Below are positions 55,753 through 64,000 of a stretch of DNA of 64,000 bases, piece after piece; the first letter of the stretch is position 1, and every line of letters begins with the position of its first letter. The position numbers and the translations under genes are program-made. Location of the stretch: positions 1,899,651-1,963,650 of the forward strand of contig NZ_STGC01000005.1 in the NCBI RefSeq assembly GCF_005222805.1, given 5' to 3'. The DNA comes from Devosia sp. FKR38. Lineage in GTDB: Bacteria; Pseudomonadota; Alphaproteobacteria; Rhizobiales; Devosiaceae. Under the pieces are notes generated by a model. It ran no database searches, was not told the DNA's origin, and saw nothing but the letters and a program-made list of their open reading frames with translations.

Positions 55753-57963
55753 ATGACCCAGCAGACCCAGACGCGCTATCGCATCGGCGGCATGGACTGT
55801 GCGGCCTGTGCCGGCAAGATCGAAACCGCTGTCCGCCGCATCCCCGGCGTCAGCGGTGCCAGTGCCAGCGCCACCGCCGGCACGCTGCGCGTCGACCATA
55901 TCGACGTCCCCCTGGGCACCATCGAACAGGCCCTGCGCCCCCTCGGCTACACCGTCGCCCCCGCCGACGCCGCCCCAGTCGCACATCACGACCATGATCA
56001 CGATCATGATCCCGATCATGACCATGATCACGACCACGCCGGCCATGACCACGGCGACCACAATCACGCCCCCGCCGACAATCACTTCGATCTCGGCACC
56101 GGCCCCTGGTGGCAGACCGCCAAGGCCCGCCTCGCCCTCGCCTGCGGCCTGGCCCTGCTCGCCGCCTATAGCCTGGGCCTCGTCGCCCCCGTGCTTGGCC
56201 ATTGGGCCTTCCTGGGTGCGCTGCTGGTTGGCCTGATCCCCATTGCCCGCCGCGCCCTTGCCGGCGCCTTCGCCGGCACGCCCTTTTCCATCGAAACCCT
56301 GATGACCATCGCGGCCGTCGGCGCCGTCATCATCGGCGCCACCGAGGAGGCGGCCACCGTCGTCCTGCTCTTCCTCGTGGGCGAACTGCTCGAAGGCGTC
56401 GCCGCCAGCCGCGCCCGCGCCTCCATCCAGGGCCTCTCGGCCCTCGTCCCCAAGACCGCCCTGCTGGTCACCGGCGACACCACGCGCGAAGTGCCTGCCA
56501 CCAGCCTCACCATCGGCGCCATAGTCATGGTCCGCCCCGGCGACCGCATCCCCGCCGATGGCCAGATCGTCACCGGCAGCAGCGCCATCGATGAATCCCC
56601 GGTCACCGGCGAGAGCCTGCCCGTCACCCGTCAGCCCGGCGATGCGGTCTTTGCCGGCACCATCAACACCAGCGCCGTGCTCACCCTGCGCGTCACTGCC
56701 GCTGCCGCCGACAACACCATTGCCCGCATCGTCCGCCTCGTCGAGGAAGCCCAGGAAAGCAAGGCCCCCACCGCCCGCTTCATCGACCGCTTCTCGGCCT
56801 GGTACACGCCCGGCGTACTGGTCGTCGGCGCCCTCGTCGCCATTCTGCCGCCGTTGCTGCTGGGTCAGGCCTGGAGCGAATGGGTCTATAAGGGTCTCGC
56901 CATCCTGCTCATCGGTTGCCCCTGCGCTTTGGTCATCTCCACCCCGGCCGCCATTGCCGCCGCGCTCTCCGCCGGCGCCCGCCGCGGCCTGCTGCTCAAG
57001 GGCGGCGCCGTGCTTGAACGCCTGCGCGACATCACCACCGTCGCCCTCGACAAGACCGGCACGCTCACTCTCGGCAAGCCCCTGGTCACCGACATCCTCG
57101 CCACCACCGGCGCCGAGGCCGACGTCCTGCGCCTCGCCGCCGCGCTCGAAACCGGCTCCAGCCATCCCCTGGCCCTCGCCATTCTCAGCCGCGCCAAGGC
57201 CGATGGCGTCACCATTCCCGCCGCCACCGACGCGGCAGCCATCCCCGGCAAGGGCGTCGCCGGTCAGGTCGCGGGCCAGTCCATCCTGCTGCTCTCCCCC
57301 GCCGCCGCGGCCGAACGCATCGCGCTGCCGCCCGATTTTGCCGCGCGCCTCGACGGCTTTGCCGCCGCCGGCAAATCGGTCTCGGTGCTCCTGGCCGACG
57401 ATCAGCTCATCGGCGCCCTCGCCCTGCGCGACGAACCCCGGCCCGATGCCAGGGCGGGCCTTGATGCCCTGCGCGCCCTGGGCCTCAAGACCATCATGCT
57501 CACCGGCGACAATGCCCGCACTGCCCAAGCCATCGGCGCCGATCTCGGCCTTGAGGTGCGCGCCGGCCTCCTTCCCGCCGACAAGCAGGCCATCGTCCGC
57601 GAACTGCAGTCTCAGGGCCAGATCGTCGCCAAGGTCGGCGACGGCATCAATGACGCCCCGGCCCTGGCCGCTGCCGATATCGGCATTGCCATGGGTGGCG
57701 GCACCGATGTGGCGCTCGAAACCGCCGATGCGGCGATCCTGCATGGTCGCCTCGCCGACATCGCCGGCATGATCGGCCTGTCGCAGGCGGCCATGGCCAA
57801 CATCTGGCAGAACATCGCCGTGGCGCTCGGGCTCAAGGCCGTCTTCCTCGTCACCACCATTCTGGGCATCACTGGCCTCTGGCCGGCCATTCTCGCCGAT
57901 ACCGGCGCCACGGTCCTGGTCACGCTCAATGCCATGCGCCTCCTGGGCTGGCGTCCACGCTAA
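55753..57963 (+). CDS. zntA: Zn/Cd/Pb-exporting P-type ATPase (ZntA type)
   Basis: 736-residue P1B-type ATPase that pumps soft divalent metals out of the cytosol. An N-terminal metal-binding domain carries GMDCAAC (Cys16, Cys19), and residues 78-111 form a His/Asp-rich insertion. Transmembrane CPC at 389-391, phosphorylation motif DKTGT at 433-437, HP motif in SSHPLALAIL and hinge GDGINDAPAL are present. The DTG near the last helix fits the Zn/Cd/Pb subgroup. ATG at 55753 follows AAGGACG. The stop overlaps the convergent GNAT gene. Confidence 0.94.
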   Translation: MTQQTQTRYRIGGMDCAACAGKIETAVRRIPGVSGASASATAGTLRVDHIDVPLGTIEQALRPLGYTVAPADAAPVAHHDHDHDHDPDHDHDHDHAGHDHGDHNHAPADNHFDLGTGPWWQTAKARLALACGLALLAAYSLGLVAPVLGHWAFLGALLVGLIPIARRALAGAFAGTPFSIETLMTIAAVGAVIIGATEEAATVVLLFLVGELLEGVAASRARASIQGLSALVPKTALLVTGDTTREVPATSLTIGAIVMVRPGDRIPADGQIVTGSSAIDESPVTGESLPVTRQPGDAVFAGTINTSAVLTLRVTAAAADNTIARIVRLVEEAQESKAPTARFIDRFSAWYTPGVLVVGALVAILPPLLLGQAWSEWVYKGLAILLIGCPCALVISTPAAIAAALSAGARRGLLLKGGAVLERLRDITTVALDKTGTLTLGKPLVTDILATTGAEADVLRLAAALETGSSHPLALAILSRAKADGVTIPAATDAAAIPGKGVAGQVAGQSILLLSPAAAAERIALPPDFAARLDGFAAAGKSVSVLLADDQLIGALALRDEPRPDARAGLDALRALGLKTIMLTGDNARTAQAIGADLGLEVRAGLLPADKQAIVRELQSQGQIVAKVGDGINDAPALAAADIGIAMGGGTDVALETADAAILHGRLADIAGMIGLSQAAMANIWQNIAVALGLKAVFLVTTILGITGLWPAILADTGATVLVTLNAMRLLGWRPR

Positions 57964-58358
57964 CCCAGCCGCATCAGCCCGGCGGCGGTGTGCCCGAACC
58001 CGGCCCGGCGATAGAGCCCCTCGAGCCGCGGCTCGAAATCGACATGCAGCCAGACCGTGCCGCGCGTCCGCGCGGTCTCGGCCGCCTGCGCCAGCAGCGC
58101 CAGCGCGATTCCCTGCCGCTGGTAATCCGGATCGACACAGGTATCGAGAATGAACGCGTGAATGCCGCCATCCCAGGCGACATTGACAAAGCCCACCAGA
58201 AGCGGCCCGTCAAAAGCGCCGATATGCGTCAGGCTGCGCTGCAGGATCGGCTGGAACGACGCCGCCCCGTCATCGCCCCACGCCCCCTGCCACAGCCGGC
58301 GCAATGCGGCATCGGGCGGAAACGGGTCGATCACGATTCTGATGTCCGGACTGCTCAC
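57960..58358 (-). CDS. GNAT acetyltransferase
   Basis: 132-residue GNAT-fold protein. Central FILDTCVDPDYQRQGIALALLAQAAE contains the acetyl-CoA loop Q-R-Q-G-I-A, and GTVWLHVDFEPRLEGLYRRAGF is the typical C-terminal half. Substrate unknown. Its stop overlaps the ATPase stop by 4 bases on the opposite strand. Confidence 0.83.
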   Translation of the reverse strand: MSSPDIRIVIDPFPPDAALRRLWQGAWGDDGAASFQPILQRSLTHIGAFDGPLLVGFVNVAWDGGIHAFILDTCVDPDYQRQGIALALLAQAAETARTRGTVWLHVDFEPRLEGLYRRAGFGHTAAGLMRLG

Positions 58359-58469
58359 CTTACCAACGTGACAAACTCTTCATGCGCTCGCAAGGTCGTG
58401 AAGAGGTTGGCCCCGCTAGTGTCCTGTTCATGCCGGACGTTCCGGTTCCCATGCAAAGGATACGACCCC

Positions 58470-59150
58470 ATGAAGACGTTGAAGACGACCGCCATTGCGG
58501 CGCTGATGACAGCAGCTGTCGGCCTCTCCGCCATTCTCCCCGCCACTGCCCAGGAGGCTGCCGCCACCCCGGCGCCGCAGCAGCAGATGGCTGATGCCAA
58601 TGGCCCGCGCGGCAATGGCCCCGGCCAGCACAATCAGGGCCCCCGCCAGGGTGGCGGCGCCGGCTTCCTCAATTTCGAGCGCGGCACCGAGGGTGTTGAG
58701 ATCGCCCTGGTCCGCCTCAGCCACGCCATCGAGATGACCGCCGAGCAGCAGGCGCTGTTCGATACGCTCAAGACCGATGCGCTGGCCGCGGCCGACACCT
58801 TCTCCAAGGCTGTCGAAGGCCTGCGCCCGGCCAAGCCCGCCGATGGCACGACGGCTGAGCGCCCGTCCATCACCGAGCGCCTCGACGCCCGCATTGCCAT
58901 CGAAACTGCCCAGCTCGACGCACTCAAGTCCGTCCAGCCCGCGGCCAAAGCCTTCTTTGATAGCCTCACCGATGAGCAGAAGGCTGAGCTGATGCCGGCC
59001 CGTCCTGATCGTGGCAACATGCAGGGCAAGATGGGCCAGGGCAACCAGCATGGTGGCCAGAACGGTGGCCAGGGCATGCGCCAGGGCCACGGCCCCATGG
59101 GCGCCCCTGCCGGCGCTCCGACGGACGCGCCTGCGCCCACCAACGGTTAA
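58470..59150 (+). CDS. Spy/CpxP-like periplasmic protein (LTXXQ family)
   Basis: 226-residue protein. Signal peptide at about residues 1-28 (PATAQE). Residues 75-175 are helical with RLSHAIEMTAEQQALFDTLK and FFDSLTDEQKAELMP, two LTxxQ-type repeats as in Spy and CpxP chaperones. Gly/Gln/His/Met-rich stretches flank it (GQHNQGPRQGG and NQHGGQNGGQGMRQGHGPMG). Those may bind metal, which would suit a neighbour of the metal ATPase; this is inference. A terminator lies 85 bases after the stop. Confidence 0.8.
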   Translation: MKTLKTTAIAALMTAAVGLSAILPATAQEAAATPAPQQQMADANGPRGNGPGQHNQGPRQGGGAGFLNFERGTEGVEIALVRLSHAIEMTAEQQALFDTLKTDALAAADTFSKAVEGLRPAKPADGTTAERPSITERLDARIAIETAQLDALKSVQPAAKAFFDSLTDEQKAELMPARPDRGNMQGKMGQGNQHGGQNGGQGMRQGHGPMGAPAGAPTDAPAPTNG

Positions 59151-59234
59151 CCTGATCGGCCGCGTCGCCACTCTTCGGCGGCGGCGCGACCGACCTCAGC
59201 GGTATCGGTGCCTTTGTAACGTGAGCGATACCGC

Positions 59235-59270
59235 GCAAACCCCGGCTCTCAACAGCCGGGGTTTGCTTTT
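59235..59270 (+). terminator. Terminator after the Spy-like gene
   Basis: GCAAACCCCGGCT pairs exactly with AGCCGGGGTTTGC around CTCAAC, then TTTTG. A further inverted pair CGGTATCG/CGATACCG (59201-59233) precedes it. Confidence 0.9.
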
Positions 59271-59327
59271 GTGTGGCCTTGCTCTACCAATCGGCGACCT
59301 TTTCTCTCGACACCCCCAAGGCCTGCC

Positions 59328-60575
59328 ATGACCGCCCTGCCTCTCGATCCGGCCCGCATCCGCGCGCATTTCCCTGCCTTTTCCGAGCCGACGCTGCAGG
59401 GCCAGGCCTTTTTCGAGAATGCCGGCGGCGCCTATACCGCCCGCCCGGTGATCGACAAGCTCGACCACTACTATCGCGCCACCAAGGTGCAGCCCTATGG
59501 CGTCTATCCCGCCTCCCAGGCCGCCGGCGACGCCATGAACCTGAGCTTTGATCGCATGGCCCAGGCGCTCAATGTCTCGTCGGACTGGATCCATTTCGGC
59601 CCCTCGGCTTCCGCCAACACCTATGTGCTGGCCCAGGCCTTCGGCGGCTGGCTCAAGCCCGGCGACGCCATCATCGTCACCAATCAGGATCACGAGGCCA
59701 ATTCCGGCAATTGGCGCCGCCTCGCCCGCCTGGGCATCGAGGTGCGTGAATGGGGCGTTGATCCCCAGACTGGGCGCCTCGCCCTCGCTGGCCTCGACAA
59801 TCTGCTCGATGCCAAGGTGCGCCTCGTGGCGGCGCCGCATTGCTCCAATATTGCCGGCGAGATCAACGATGTCGCCGCCATCTCTGCCCGCGCCCATGCC
59901 GTGGGCGCCGTCACCGCCATCGATGGCGTCAGCTATGCCCCCCATGGCCTGCCCGACCTCGCCGCCCTGGGCGCCGACATCTATTTCTTCTCCGCCTACA
60001 AGGTCTATGGCCCGCATCAGGGCGTGCTGGCCATTCGCCCCGAGCTGGCGCTGTCCCTGCCCAACCAGGGCCATTACTTCAATGACACCAAGCCGCGCTA
60101 CCGCCTGACGCCGGCCGGTCCCGACCATGCCCAGATCGCCGCATCCTCCGGCGTTGTCGACTACCTCGAAATCGTCGCCGATCTCGCCCCCGCCTCGATC
60201 ACCGGCGCCAATCCCTTCCGCCGCGCCCATGCCGCCATGCGCGCGCAGGAAATTGCGCTGATCACCCCGCTGCTCGACTATCTCCGTGCCAAAAACAGCG
60301 TCCGCCTCATCGGCCCCGATGATCCCAACCTGCGCGCCCCCACCGTCTCCGTAGCCCTCTCCGAACCTGGCGCCGTTGTCGCCGCGCGCCTTGCCCGCCA
60401 CGGCATCATGGCCAGCGGCGGCAATTTCTACGCCCAGCGCCTGCTCGAAGCCGTCGGCATCGACCCCAACCACGGCGTCCTCCGCCTCTCCTTCGTGCAC
60501 TACACCACGCCCGAAGAGATCACCCAGCTCATCGCGGCGCTGGATGCTGAGCTTGAGAGCGGCCCGCAGGGATAA
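59328..60575 (+). CDS. Class V PLP aminotransferase (cysteine desulfurase-like)
   Basis: 415-residue PLP protein. GQAFFENAGGAYTARPVID near residue 28 is the class V N-terminal block, NQDHEANSGNW near 123 has the substrate His, the cofactor Asp is in AIDGVSYAPHG near 201 and the PLP Lys in FFSAYKVYGPHQG near 223. No active-site Cys for sulfur transfer is evident, so it is likely another class V reaction. The stop lies inside a REP-like element. Confidence 0.85.
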   Translation: MTALPLDPARIRAHFPAFSEPTLQGQAFFENAGGAYTARPVIDKLDHYYRATKVQPYGVYPASQAAGDAMNLSFDRMAQALNVSSDWIHFGPSASANTYVLAQAFGGWLKPGDAIIVTNQDHEANSGNWRRLARLGIEVREWGVDPQTGRLALAGLDNLLDAKVRLVAAPHCSNIAGEINDVAAISARAHAVGAVTAIDGVSYAPHGLPDLAALGADIYFFSAYKVYGPHQGVLAIRPELALSLPNQGHYFNDTKPRYRLTPAGPDHAQIAASSGVVDYLEIVADLAPASITGANPFRRAHAAMRAQEIALITPLLDYLRAKNSVRLIGPDDPNLRAPTVSVALSEPGAVVAARLARHGIMASGGNFYAQRLLEAVGIDPNHGVLRLSFVHYTTPEEITQLIAALDAELESGPQG

Positions 60576-60631
60576 ATCGCTCCGGTGGAGCGATTAAGCG
60601 AGCAAGGCCATGAGGGCTGTGCCCGAATGGC
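60573..60631. repeat. 60-bp two-hairpin REP-like element, copy D
   Basis: AATCGCTCC with GGAGCGATT around GGT, then the second stem from GGCCATGAGG to GAATGGC. The TAA of the aminotransferase is the first base triplet of the copy. Confidence 0.8.
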
Positions 60632-60752
60632 CGGCTAGGTGGGGCTGAGAGAGCCCCGATTTTAGCCGTCAAGCCAGCGCCAAAGCCCACAAGCGCCACC
60701 CAATCCAACCGCGGCCGCGATCCGGCCGCCACAACCCCGAGTCCCCCATCCC

Positions 60753-61658
60753 ATGTCCCGCCCCCTCGCCACCCTGTTGCTCCTGGTCTGCACCATGCTG
60801 TGGGGTCTGGCCTTCATCGCGCAGAAGTCGGCCATGGATTCGATGGGCCCGCTCACCTTTTCCGGCCTGCGCTATCTGCTGGGGGGCCTTGCCGTGCTGC
60901 CGCTGGCGCTGCTGGAGCGGCGCCGCCGCCCCGCCCCCATCACCCCGCGCCATTGGGCACTCATCGGCGCGGTCAGTCTCGTCTTCTTCCTCGGCTCCTG
61001 GATGCAGCAAGTTGGCCTCATCACCACCAGCGTCACCAATGCCGGCTTCCTCACCGGGCTCTATGTCTTCTTCGTGCCCTTCCTCGGCTTCCTGCTCTTC
61101 CGCACCCGTCCGCATCCCATCATCTATGCCTGCGTGCCGCTGGCCCTCTTGGGCATCTATTTCCTCAATGGCGGCGGGCTGGCGAGCTTTAATGCCGGCG
61201 ATCTGATCGTGGTGGGCAGCGCCGTGTTCTGGGCGTTGCACGTCATCCTGCTCGGCCGCACCGCTCAGGCCACCGGCCTACCCATTTTCGTCTCGTCCAT
61301 CAGCTTCCTCATCGCCGGCGCCTTTGCCACCAGCCTCGCCTTTGTCTTCGAGCAGCCCAATCTGGCGGCCGTGCAGTCCGGCTGGGTCGAGCTGGCCTAT
61401 ACTGGCCTGATGTCGACCGCCGTGGCCTTCACCTTCCAGGCCATCGGCCAGCAATATGTGCCGCCCGCCAATGCCGCGATCATCCTGTCGGCCGAGAGCC
61501 TGTTTGCCGCGCTCGGCGGCGCCATTCTATTGGGTGAGCGCCTGCCGCTCGTCGGCTATGCCGGCGCAACGCTGATCTTTGTCGCCATCCTCGCCGTCGA
61601 GGCCCTGCCCCCGCTGTGGAGCCGGCGCCGCGTCCACGTGCCCCGCACCACCAACTGA
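60753..61658 (+). CDS. EamA/DMT-family transporter
   Basis: 301-residue protein with ten hydrophobic segments in two EamA repeats (TMLWGLAFIAQKSAMDSMGP at residue 14 and GSAVFWALHVILLGR at about 157). C-terminal tail is basic. Typical metabolite exporter family; substrate unknown. Convergent with DUF2147 gene, 6 bases between stops. Confidence 0.87.
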   Translation: MSRPLATLLLLVCTMLWGLAFIAQKSAMDSMGPLTFSGLRYLLGGLAVLPLALLERRRRPAPITPRHWALIGAVSLVFFLGSWMQQVGLITTSVTNAGFLTGLYVFFVPFLGFLLFRTRPHPIIYACVPLALLGIYFLNGGGLASFNAGDLIVVGSAVFWALHVILLGRTAQATGLPIFVSSISFLIAGAFATSLAFVFEQPNLAAVQSGWVELAYTGLMSTAVAFTFQAIGQQYVPPANAAIILSAESLFAALGGAILLGERLPLVGYAGATLIFVAILAVEALPPLWSRRRVHVPRTTN

Positions 61659-61664
61659 CGCCCC

Positions 61665-62057
61665 TCAGGGCGCCATGCGGAACAGCTGATAGGTCTTGCA
61701 GACCACCAGGAACGCGCAGCCCCGCAGCGTGATCTGGTCATCGCTGACCTGGGTGATCGTCCCCGCCGCCGTCTGCCCATAGATATGCAGATCGCCCTTC
61801 CACTGGTTGGGCCCGGTCGGCGCCGCATGGTCGATCAGCAGCGTATTGAGATAAGGCAGGTTCTCCGGGCTGTCCGCGCCATTGCCCAGCCAGATCAGCG
61901 TGCCGCACAGCGCCCGCCCGTCGGCCCCGCACAGCTCGACCTTATAGCGGGAATCCTTCATCTCGATTTCCCACAGCCCTTCGGGCGTGGCCGCCGCAAC
62001 GGCGCTCGCCGTCAGCAGCACACCGATCAGCCCGCCTGCCAGCCGCCCCAGCCTCAT
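61665..62057 (-). CDS. Secreted DUF2147 protein
   Basis: 130-residue protein with a signal peptide (about 1-22, AVAAATPEG). Mature motif CGADGRALCGTLIWLGNG matches the DUF2147 pattern CG..LCG..WL, and CAFLVVCKTYQLFRMAP closes it. It overlaps the upstream paralog by 4 bases (ATGA). The pair shares the GDL/GAM..G.T.AGTI.Q segment. Function unknown, periplasmic. Confidence 0.8.
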   Translation of the reverse strand: MRLGRLAGGLIGVLLTASAVAAATPEGLWEIEMKDSRYKVELCGADGRALCGTLIWLGNGADSPENLPYLNTLLIDHAAPTGPNQWKGDLHIYGQTAAGTITQVSDDQITLRGCAFLVVCKTYQLFRMAP

Positions 62058-62470
62058 GGCGCGTACCGGAACATGCCATAGGTCTTGCACACGACCAGGA
62101 ACGCGCAGGCCTGCAGCGTCATCTGCGTCTCGCTCTGCTGGGTGATCGTGCCGGTGATATTCTGCCCGAACAGTTTCATGGCGCCCTTCCAGCGGTTGCT
62201 GCCATCCGCCTTGAGCCCGTTGGTCACCGGGGCATTCAGATACGGCTGGTACTGCGTGTTGTAGTCGGCGTCCGACAGCCACACCAGCGCACCACACAAT
62301 TGTGTGCCATCGCCGCACAGCGCCAGCTGCAGGCGGGTGTCGCGGCTTTCGAGCTCCCACACGCCGTCCGGCCCGGCCAGCGCCGCCCCGGCGCTGCCTG
62401 CCAGCATCACCATACCCATCGCCAGGCCAAGCATCTTGCGCACCACGATCACACTCCAAATCCGCCGCAT
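62054..62470 (-). CDS. Secreted DUF2147 protein, paralog
   Basis: About 138 residues with signal peptide (MLGLAMGMVMLAGSAGAALAG region). CGDGTQLCGALVWLSDADYN and CAFLVVCKTYGMFRYAP parallel the downstream gene. Start uncertain: ATG at 62470, GTG codons near 62446 after GGAG, or ATG at 62434. The pair is co-translated. Confidence 0.78.
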   Translation of the reverse strand: MRRIWSVIVVRKMLGLAMGMVMLAGSAGAALAGPDGVWELESRDTRLQLALCGDGTQLCGALVWLSDADYNTQYQPYLNAPVTNGLKADGSNRWKGAMKLFGQNITGTITQQSETQMTLQACAFLVVCKTYGMFRYAP

Positions 62471-62676
62471 CAATTCTGCTGCCACCCTGCCGCCGATGAC
62501 CTGAACCGTGTCTGAACGCGCCGTCACGCGCGCGTCATCTGCGCCCCCTAAAGTCCTGGTGTCCCGGCCCCGCACGCCCTGGACACTTGCCGCGCACGGC
62601 GTCCCCAACGTAGCGCCCGGCCATTGGGAAGAGCCCGGCCGCCAACCCCGGCTTTTCCGCCGTTCAATCGGCATCT

Positions 62677-62704
62677 GGCCGCCCGCAGGGGCGGCCTCTT
62701 TTTT
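62677..62704 (+). terminator. Plus-strand terminator without a plus-strand gene
   Basis: GGCCGCCC-GCAG-GGGCGGCC then TCTTTTTT. No plus-strand gene ends here, because genes on both sides are on the minus strand. It may end a small RNA or stop antisense transcription. Confidence 0.75.
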
Positions 62705-62718
62705 GGCCCGGCGCGCTC

Positions 62719-63168
62719 TCAGTCCCGTTCCATCACAATGGTGCGCACCAGCATGCCCATCTCGCTATCGTCATGCTCATCGATCTCAACCCAGCCCCTT
62801 GCCGCGTAGAAATCGCGCGCCCGCACATTGAACGCCCGCACCTCCAGCTGCCGCGCGCCCGCCGCCTCGGCCGCCTCCATCAGCGCCCGGCCCACTCCCG
62901 AGCCAATGGCCCAGCTGTCAACGTGAATGGCATGCAGCCAGGCGCCGTCCAGGTGATACATGCCCACCACTACGCCGCCGCGTTCGGCCACGGTGAGCTG
63001 GCTGACAAAACCATCCACATAACCGACCACCGGCTGCTCGGCCTCGTATCGAGCCACGGCGCCGGCATCCACATGCGGCGCCCAATGCGTCCGCCACGAC
63101 CGGTCCAGCAGGTGCTTGAGTGCTTCGGCATCGGCCAGCTGCGCCGGGCGGATGGTGATCTCGGTCAT
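62719..63168 (-). CDS. GNAT acetyltransferase
   Basis: 149-residue GNAT protein. TIRPAQLADAEALKHLL at the start, the acetyl-CoA loop SGVGRALMEAAEAAGARQLEVRAFNVRARDFYAARGW in the second half. Substrate unknown; such sequences are often annotated as N-acetyltransferases acting on small molecules or protein ends. Confidence 0.85.
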   Translation of the reverse strand: MTEITIRPAQLADAEALKHLLDRSWRTHWAPHVDAGAVARYEAEQPVVGYVDGFVSQLTVAERGGVVVGMYHLDGAWLHAIHVDSWAIGSGVGRALMEAAEAAGARQLEVRAFNVRARDFYAARGWVEIDEHDDSEMGMLVRTIVMERD

Positions 63169-63279
63169 TGAGGCCTCGCAATGAACTGTTGATGTTTGCC
63201 CTGCGCGCTTTTGGCGGGCAGCGTCCCGGTCTATTGCCTAGATGCACATTGCCGCAACCCGCGAGATCCGCGTCCACCC

Positions 63280-63879
63280 ATGGCCAAGCTCTATTTTTCC
63301 TATGCGGCGATGAATGCCGGCAAGTCCACCTTGTTGCTGCAGGCGGCCTATAACTATCGTGAGCGCGGCATGCGCCCGCTGCTCTATACCTGCGCCGCCT
63401 ATGCCGGCGGTGGTCCCGGCATTATCAGCTCGCGTCTGGGCATTTCCGAATCGGCCGAGCTCTATGACGAGGGTGATGACCTGTTCCATCGCATCCGCGA
63501 CCATACCGACGAGGCCAAGGTCGATTGCGTCTTCCTCGACGAGGTGCAGTGCCTGACGCGCGAACAGGTCTGGCAGCTCGCCCGCGTCGCCGACCGGCTC
63601 CACATCCCCGTCATGTGCTATGGCCTGCGCACCGACTTCCTTGGCCGTCCCTTCGAGGCCTCGGCCGAACTGCTGGCCATTGCCGATGTGCTGCGCGAGA
63701 TCCGCACCATCTGCCATTGCGGCGCCAAGGCCACCATGGTGGTCCGCCGCGATGCCAATGGACGGGTACAGACCTCGGGCAATACAGTCGCGCCTGAAAA
63801 GGCCGACTATATCTCGCTGTGTCGCAAGCATTGGGAAGAGGCCTTTGGCCGCTGGCCCGCGAAAGGACCCACTCCATGA
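63280..63879 (+). CDS. tdk: Thymidine kinase, type II
   Basis: 199-residue kinase that phosphorylates thymidine. P-loop AAMNAGKST at residues 9-17, DEVQCLT near 89, GLRTDFLGRPFEAS near 116 and zinc-site Cys in CHCG near 146 and later SLCRKHW. Length and motifs are typical. Its stop overlaps the next start by 4 bases. Confidence 0.95.
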   Translation: MAKLYFSYAAMNAGKSTLLLQAAYNYRERGMRPLLYTCAAYAGGGPGIISSRLGISESAELYDEGDDLFHRIRDHTDEAKVDCVFLDEVQCLTREQVWQLARVADRLHIPVMCYGLRTDFLGRPFEASAELLAIADVLREIRTICHCGAKATMVVRRDANGRVQTSGNTVAPEKADYISLCRKHWEEAFGRWPAKGPTP

Positions 63880-64000
63880 CAACCCCTGCCGCCCCCAACA
63901 CCGAGCCCAAGGGCAGCCTGACCATCCGCACCCTGGCCATGCCCGCCGATACCAATCCGGCCGGCGACATCTTCGGCGGCTGGGTGATGAGCCAGATGGA
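63876..64000 (+). CDS. yciA: Acyl-CoA thioesterase, YciA type (partial, continues past window)
   Basis: First 41 residues visible. PKGSLTIRTLAMPADTNPAGDIFGGWVMSQMD matches the N-terminus of hotdog-fold thioesterases such as YciA, where the Asp in NPAGDIFGGW is catalytic. The start overlaps tdk (ATGA). Rest of the gene is outside the window. Confidence 0.85.
   Translation, partial: MTTPAAPNTEPKGSLTIRTLAMPADTNPAGDIFGGWVMSQM

Noticed and set aside
55976..56095. His/Asp codon repeat in the ATPase as a separate microsatellite
   Set aside because: It is in frame, coded by varied codons, and common in metal transporters.
55702..57744. 680-residue minus-strand frame
   Set aside because: Antisense of the P-type ATPase; Gly/Asp-rich and without motifs.

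Overview
The window is GC-rich, densely coded chromosome from an alphaproteobacterium of the order Hyphomicrobiales (Rhizobiales). I infer this from the division/cell-wall cluster sitting next to rnpB, a trxB gene followed by an LsrB/VtlR-type LysR regulator, a metF gene downstream of an ArsR-methyltransferase fusion, and an sRNA cluster with CCUCCUCCC loops. A Devosia-like genome is my best guess, but it cannot be proved from this sequence. I see no phage, insertion sequence, CRISPR array or tRNA.

Layout. 1-8.5 kb (minus strand) is the division and cell wall cluster rsmH-ftsL-ftsI-murE-murF-mraY-ftsW with RNase P RNA upstream. murD is missing between mraY and ftsW, and mraZ is missing before rsmH. 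8.5-13.7 kb holds a TerB/DnaJ protein, an Ala/Pro-rich anchored protein, the ArsR-methyltransferase/metF operon with a perfect palindromic operator candidate, and a DUF2336 protein. 13.8-17.7 kb is the divergent katG/oxyR peroxide module and a small secreted SnoaL-like protein. 17.7-31.4 kb is a mix of housekeeping and accessory genes: RarD, a host-attachment protein, a hydrolase, two small secreted Cys proteins, EttA, an M16 protease pair, a catalase-like protein, a DUF2461/molybdopterin oxidoreductase pair, and an isochorismatase-like hydrolase with a GlxA-type regulator. 31.6-38.5 kb has PPK2, a sugar dehydrogenase, GreA, TrxB-LsrB, a HAD hydrolase and CorA.

38.5-39.7 kb is a 1.17-kb stretch without a credible protein gene and is the most interesting part of the window. 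It contains three consecutive promoter-hairpin-terminator units that carry seven hairpins with the anti-Shine-Dalgarno motif CCTCCTCCC in the loop, plus a fourth terminator. These look like a tandem array of cuckoo-type sRNAs. A sigma54-like promoter and an unknown 370-residue protein follow.

41-49.3 kb holds an aspartate aminotransferase, small membrane or secreted proteins, a CBS protein and a galactofuranose-type ABC importer operon (ytfQ, ytfR, ytfT, yjfF) ending in its probable GntR regulator. 49.3-54.5 kb holds a SulP transporter and a glycine betaine/proline ABC operon (proX, proW, proV). 54.6-64 kb holds a methyltransferase, a MerR/P-type ATPase metal efflux module with a classic 19-bp-spacer promoter, acetyltransferases, a Spy-like protein, a class V aminotransferase, an EamA transporter, two DUF2147 proteins, thymidine kinase and the start of an acyl-CoA thioesterase.

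Several intergenic repeat families occur. One is a 60-bp two-hairpin REP-like element (four copies). One is a GC-rich CCTCCCCC hairpin (three clear copies). One is a short tandem hairpin repeat that runs over a stop codon. Gene starts were chosen from ribosome binding sites and family length and are approximate where stated.
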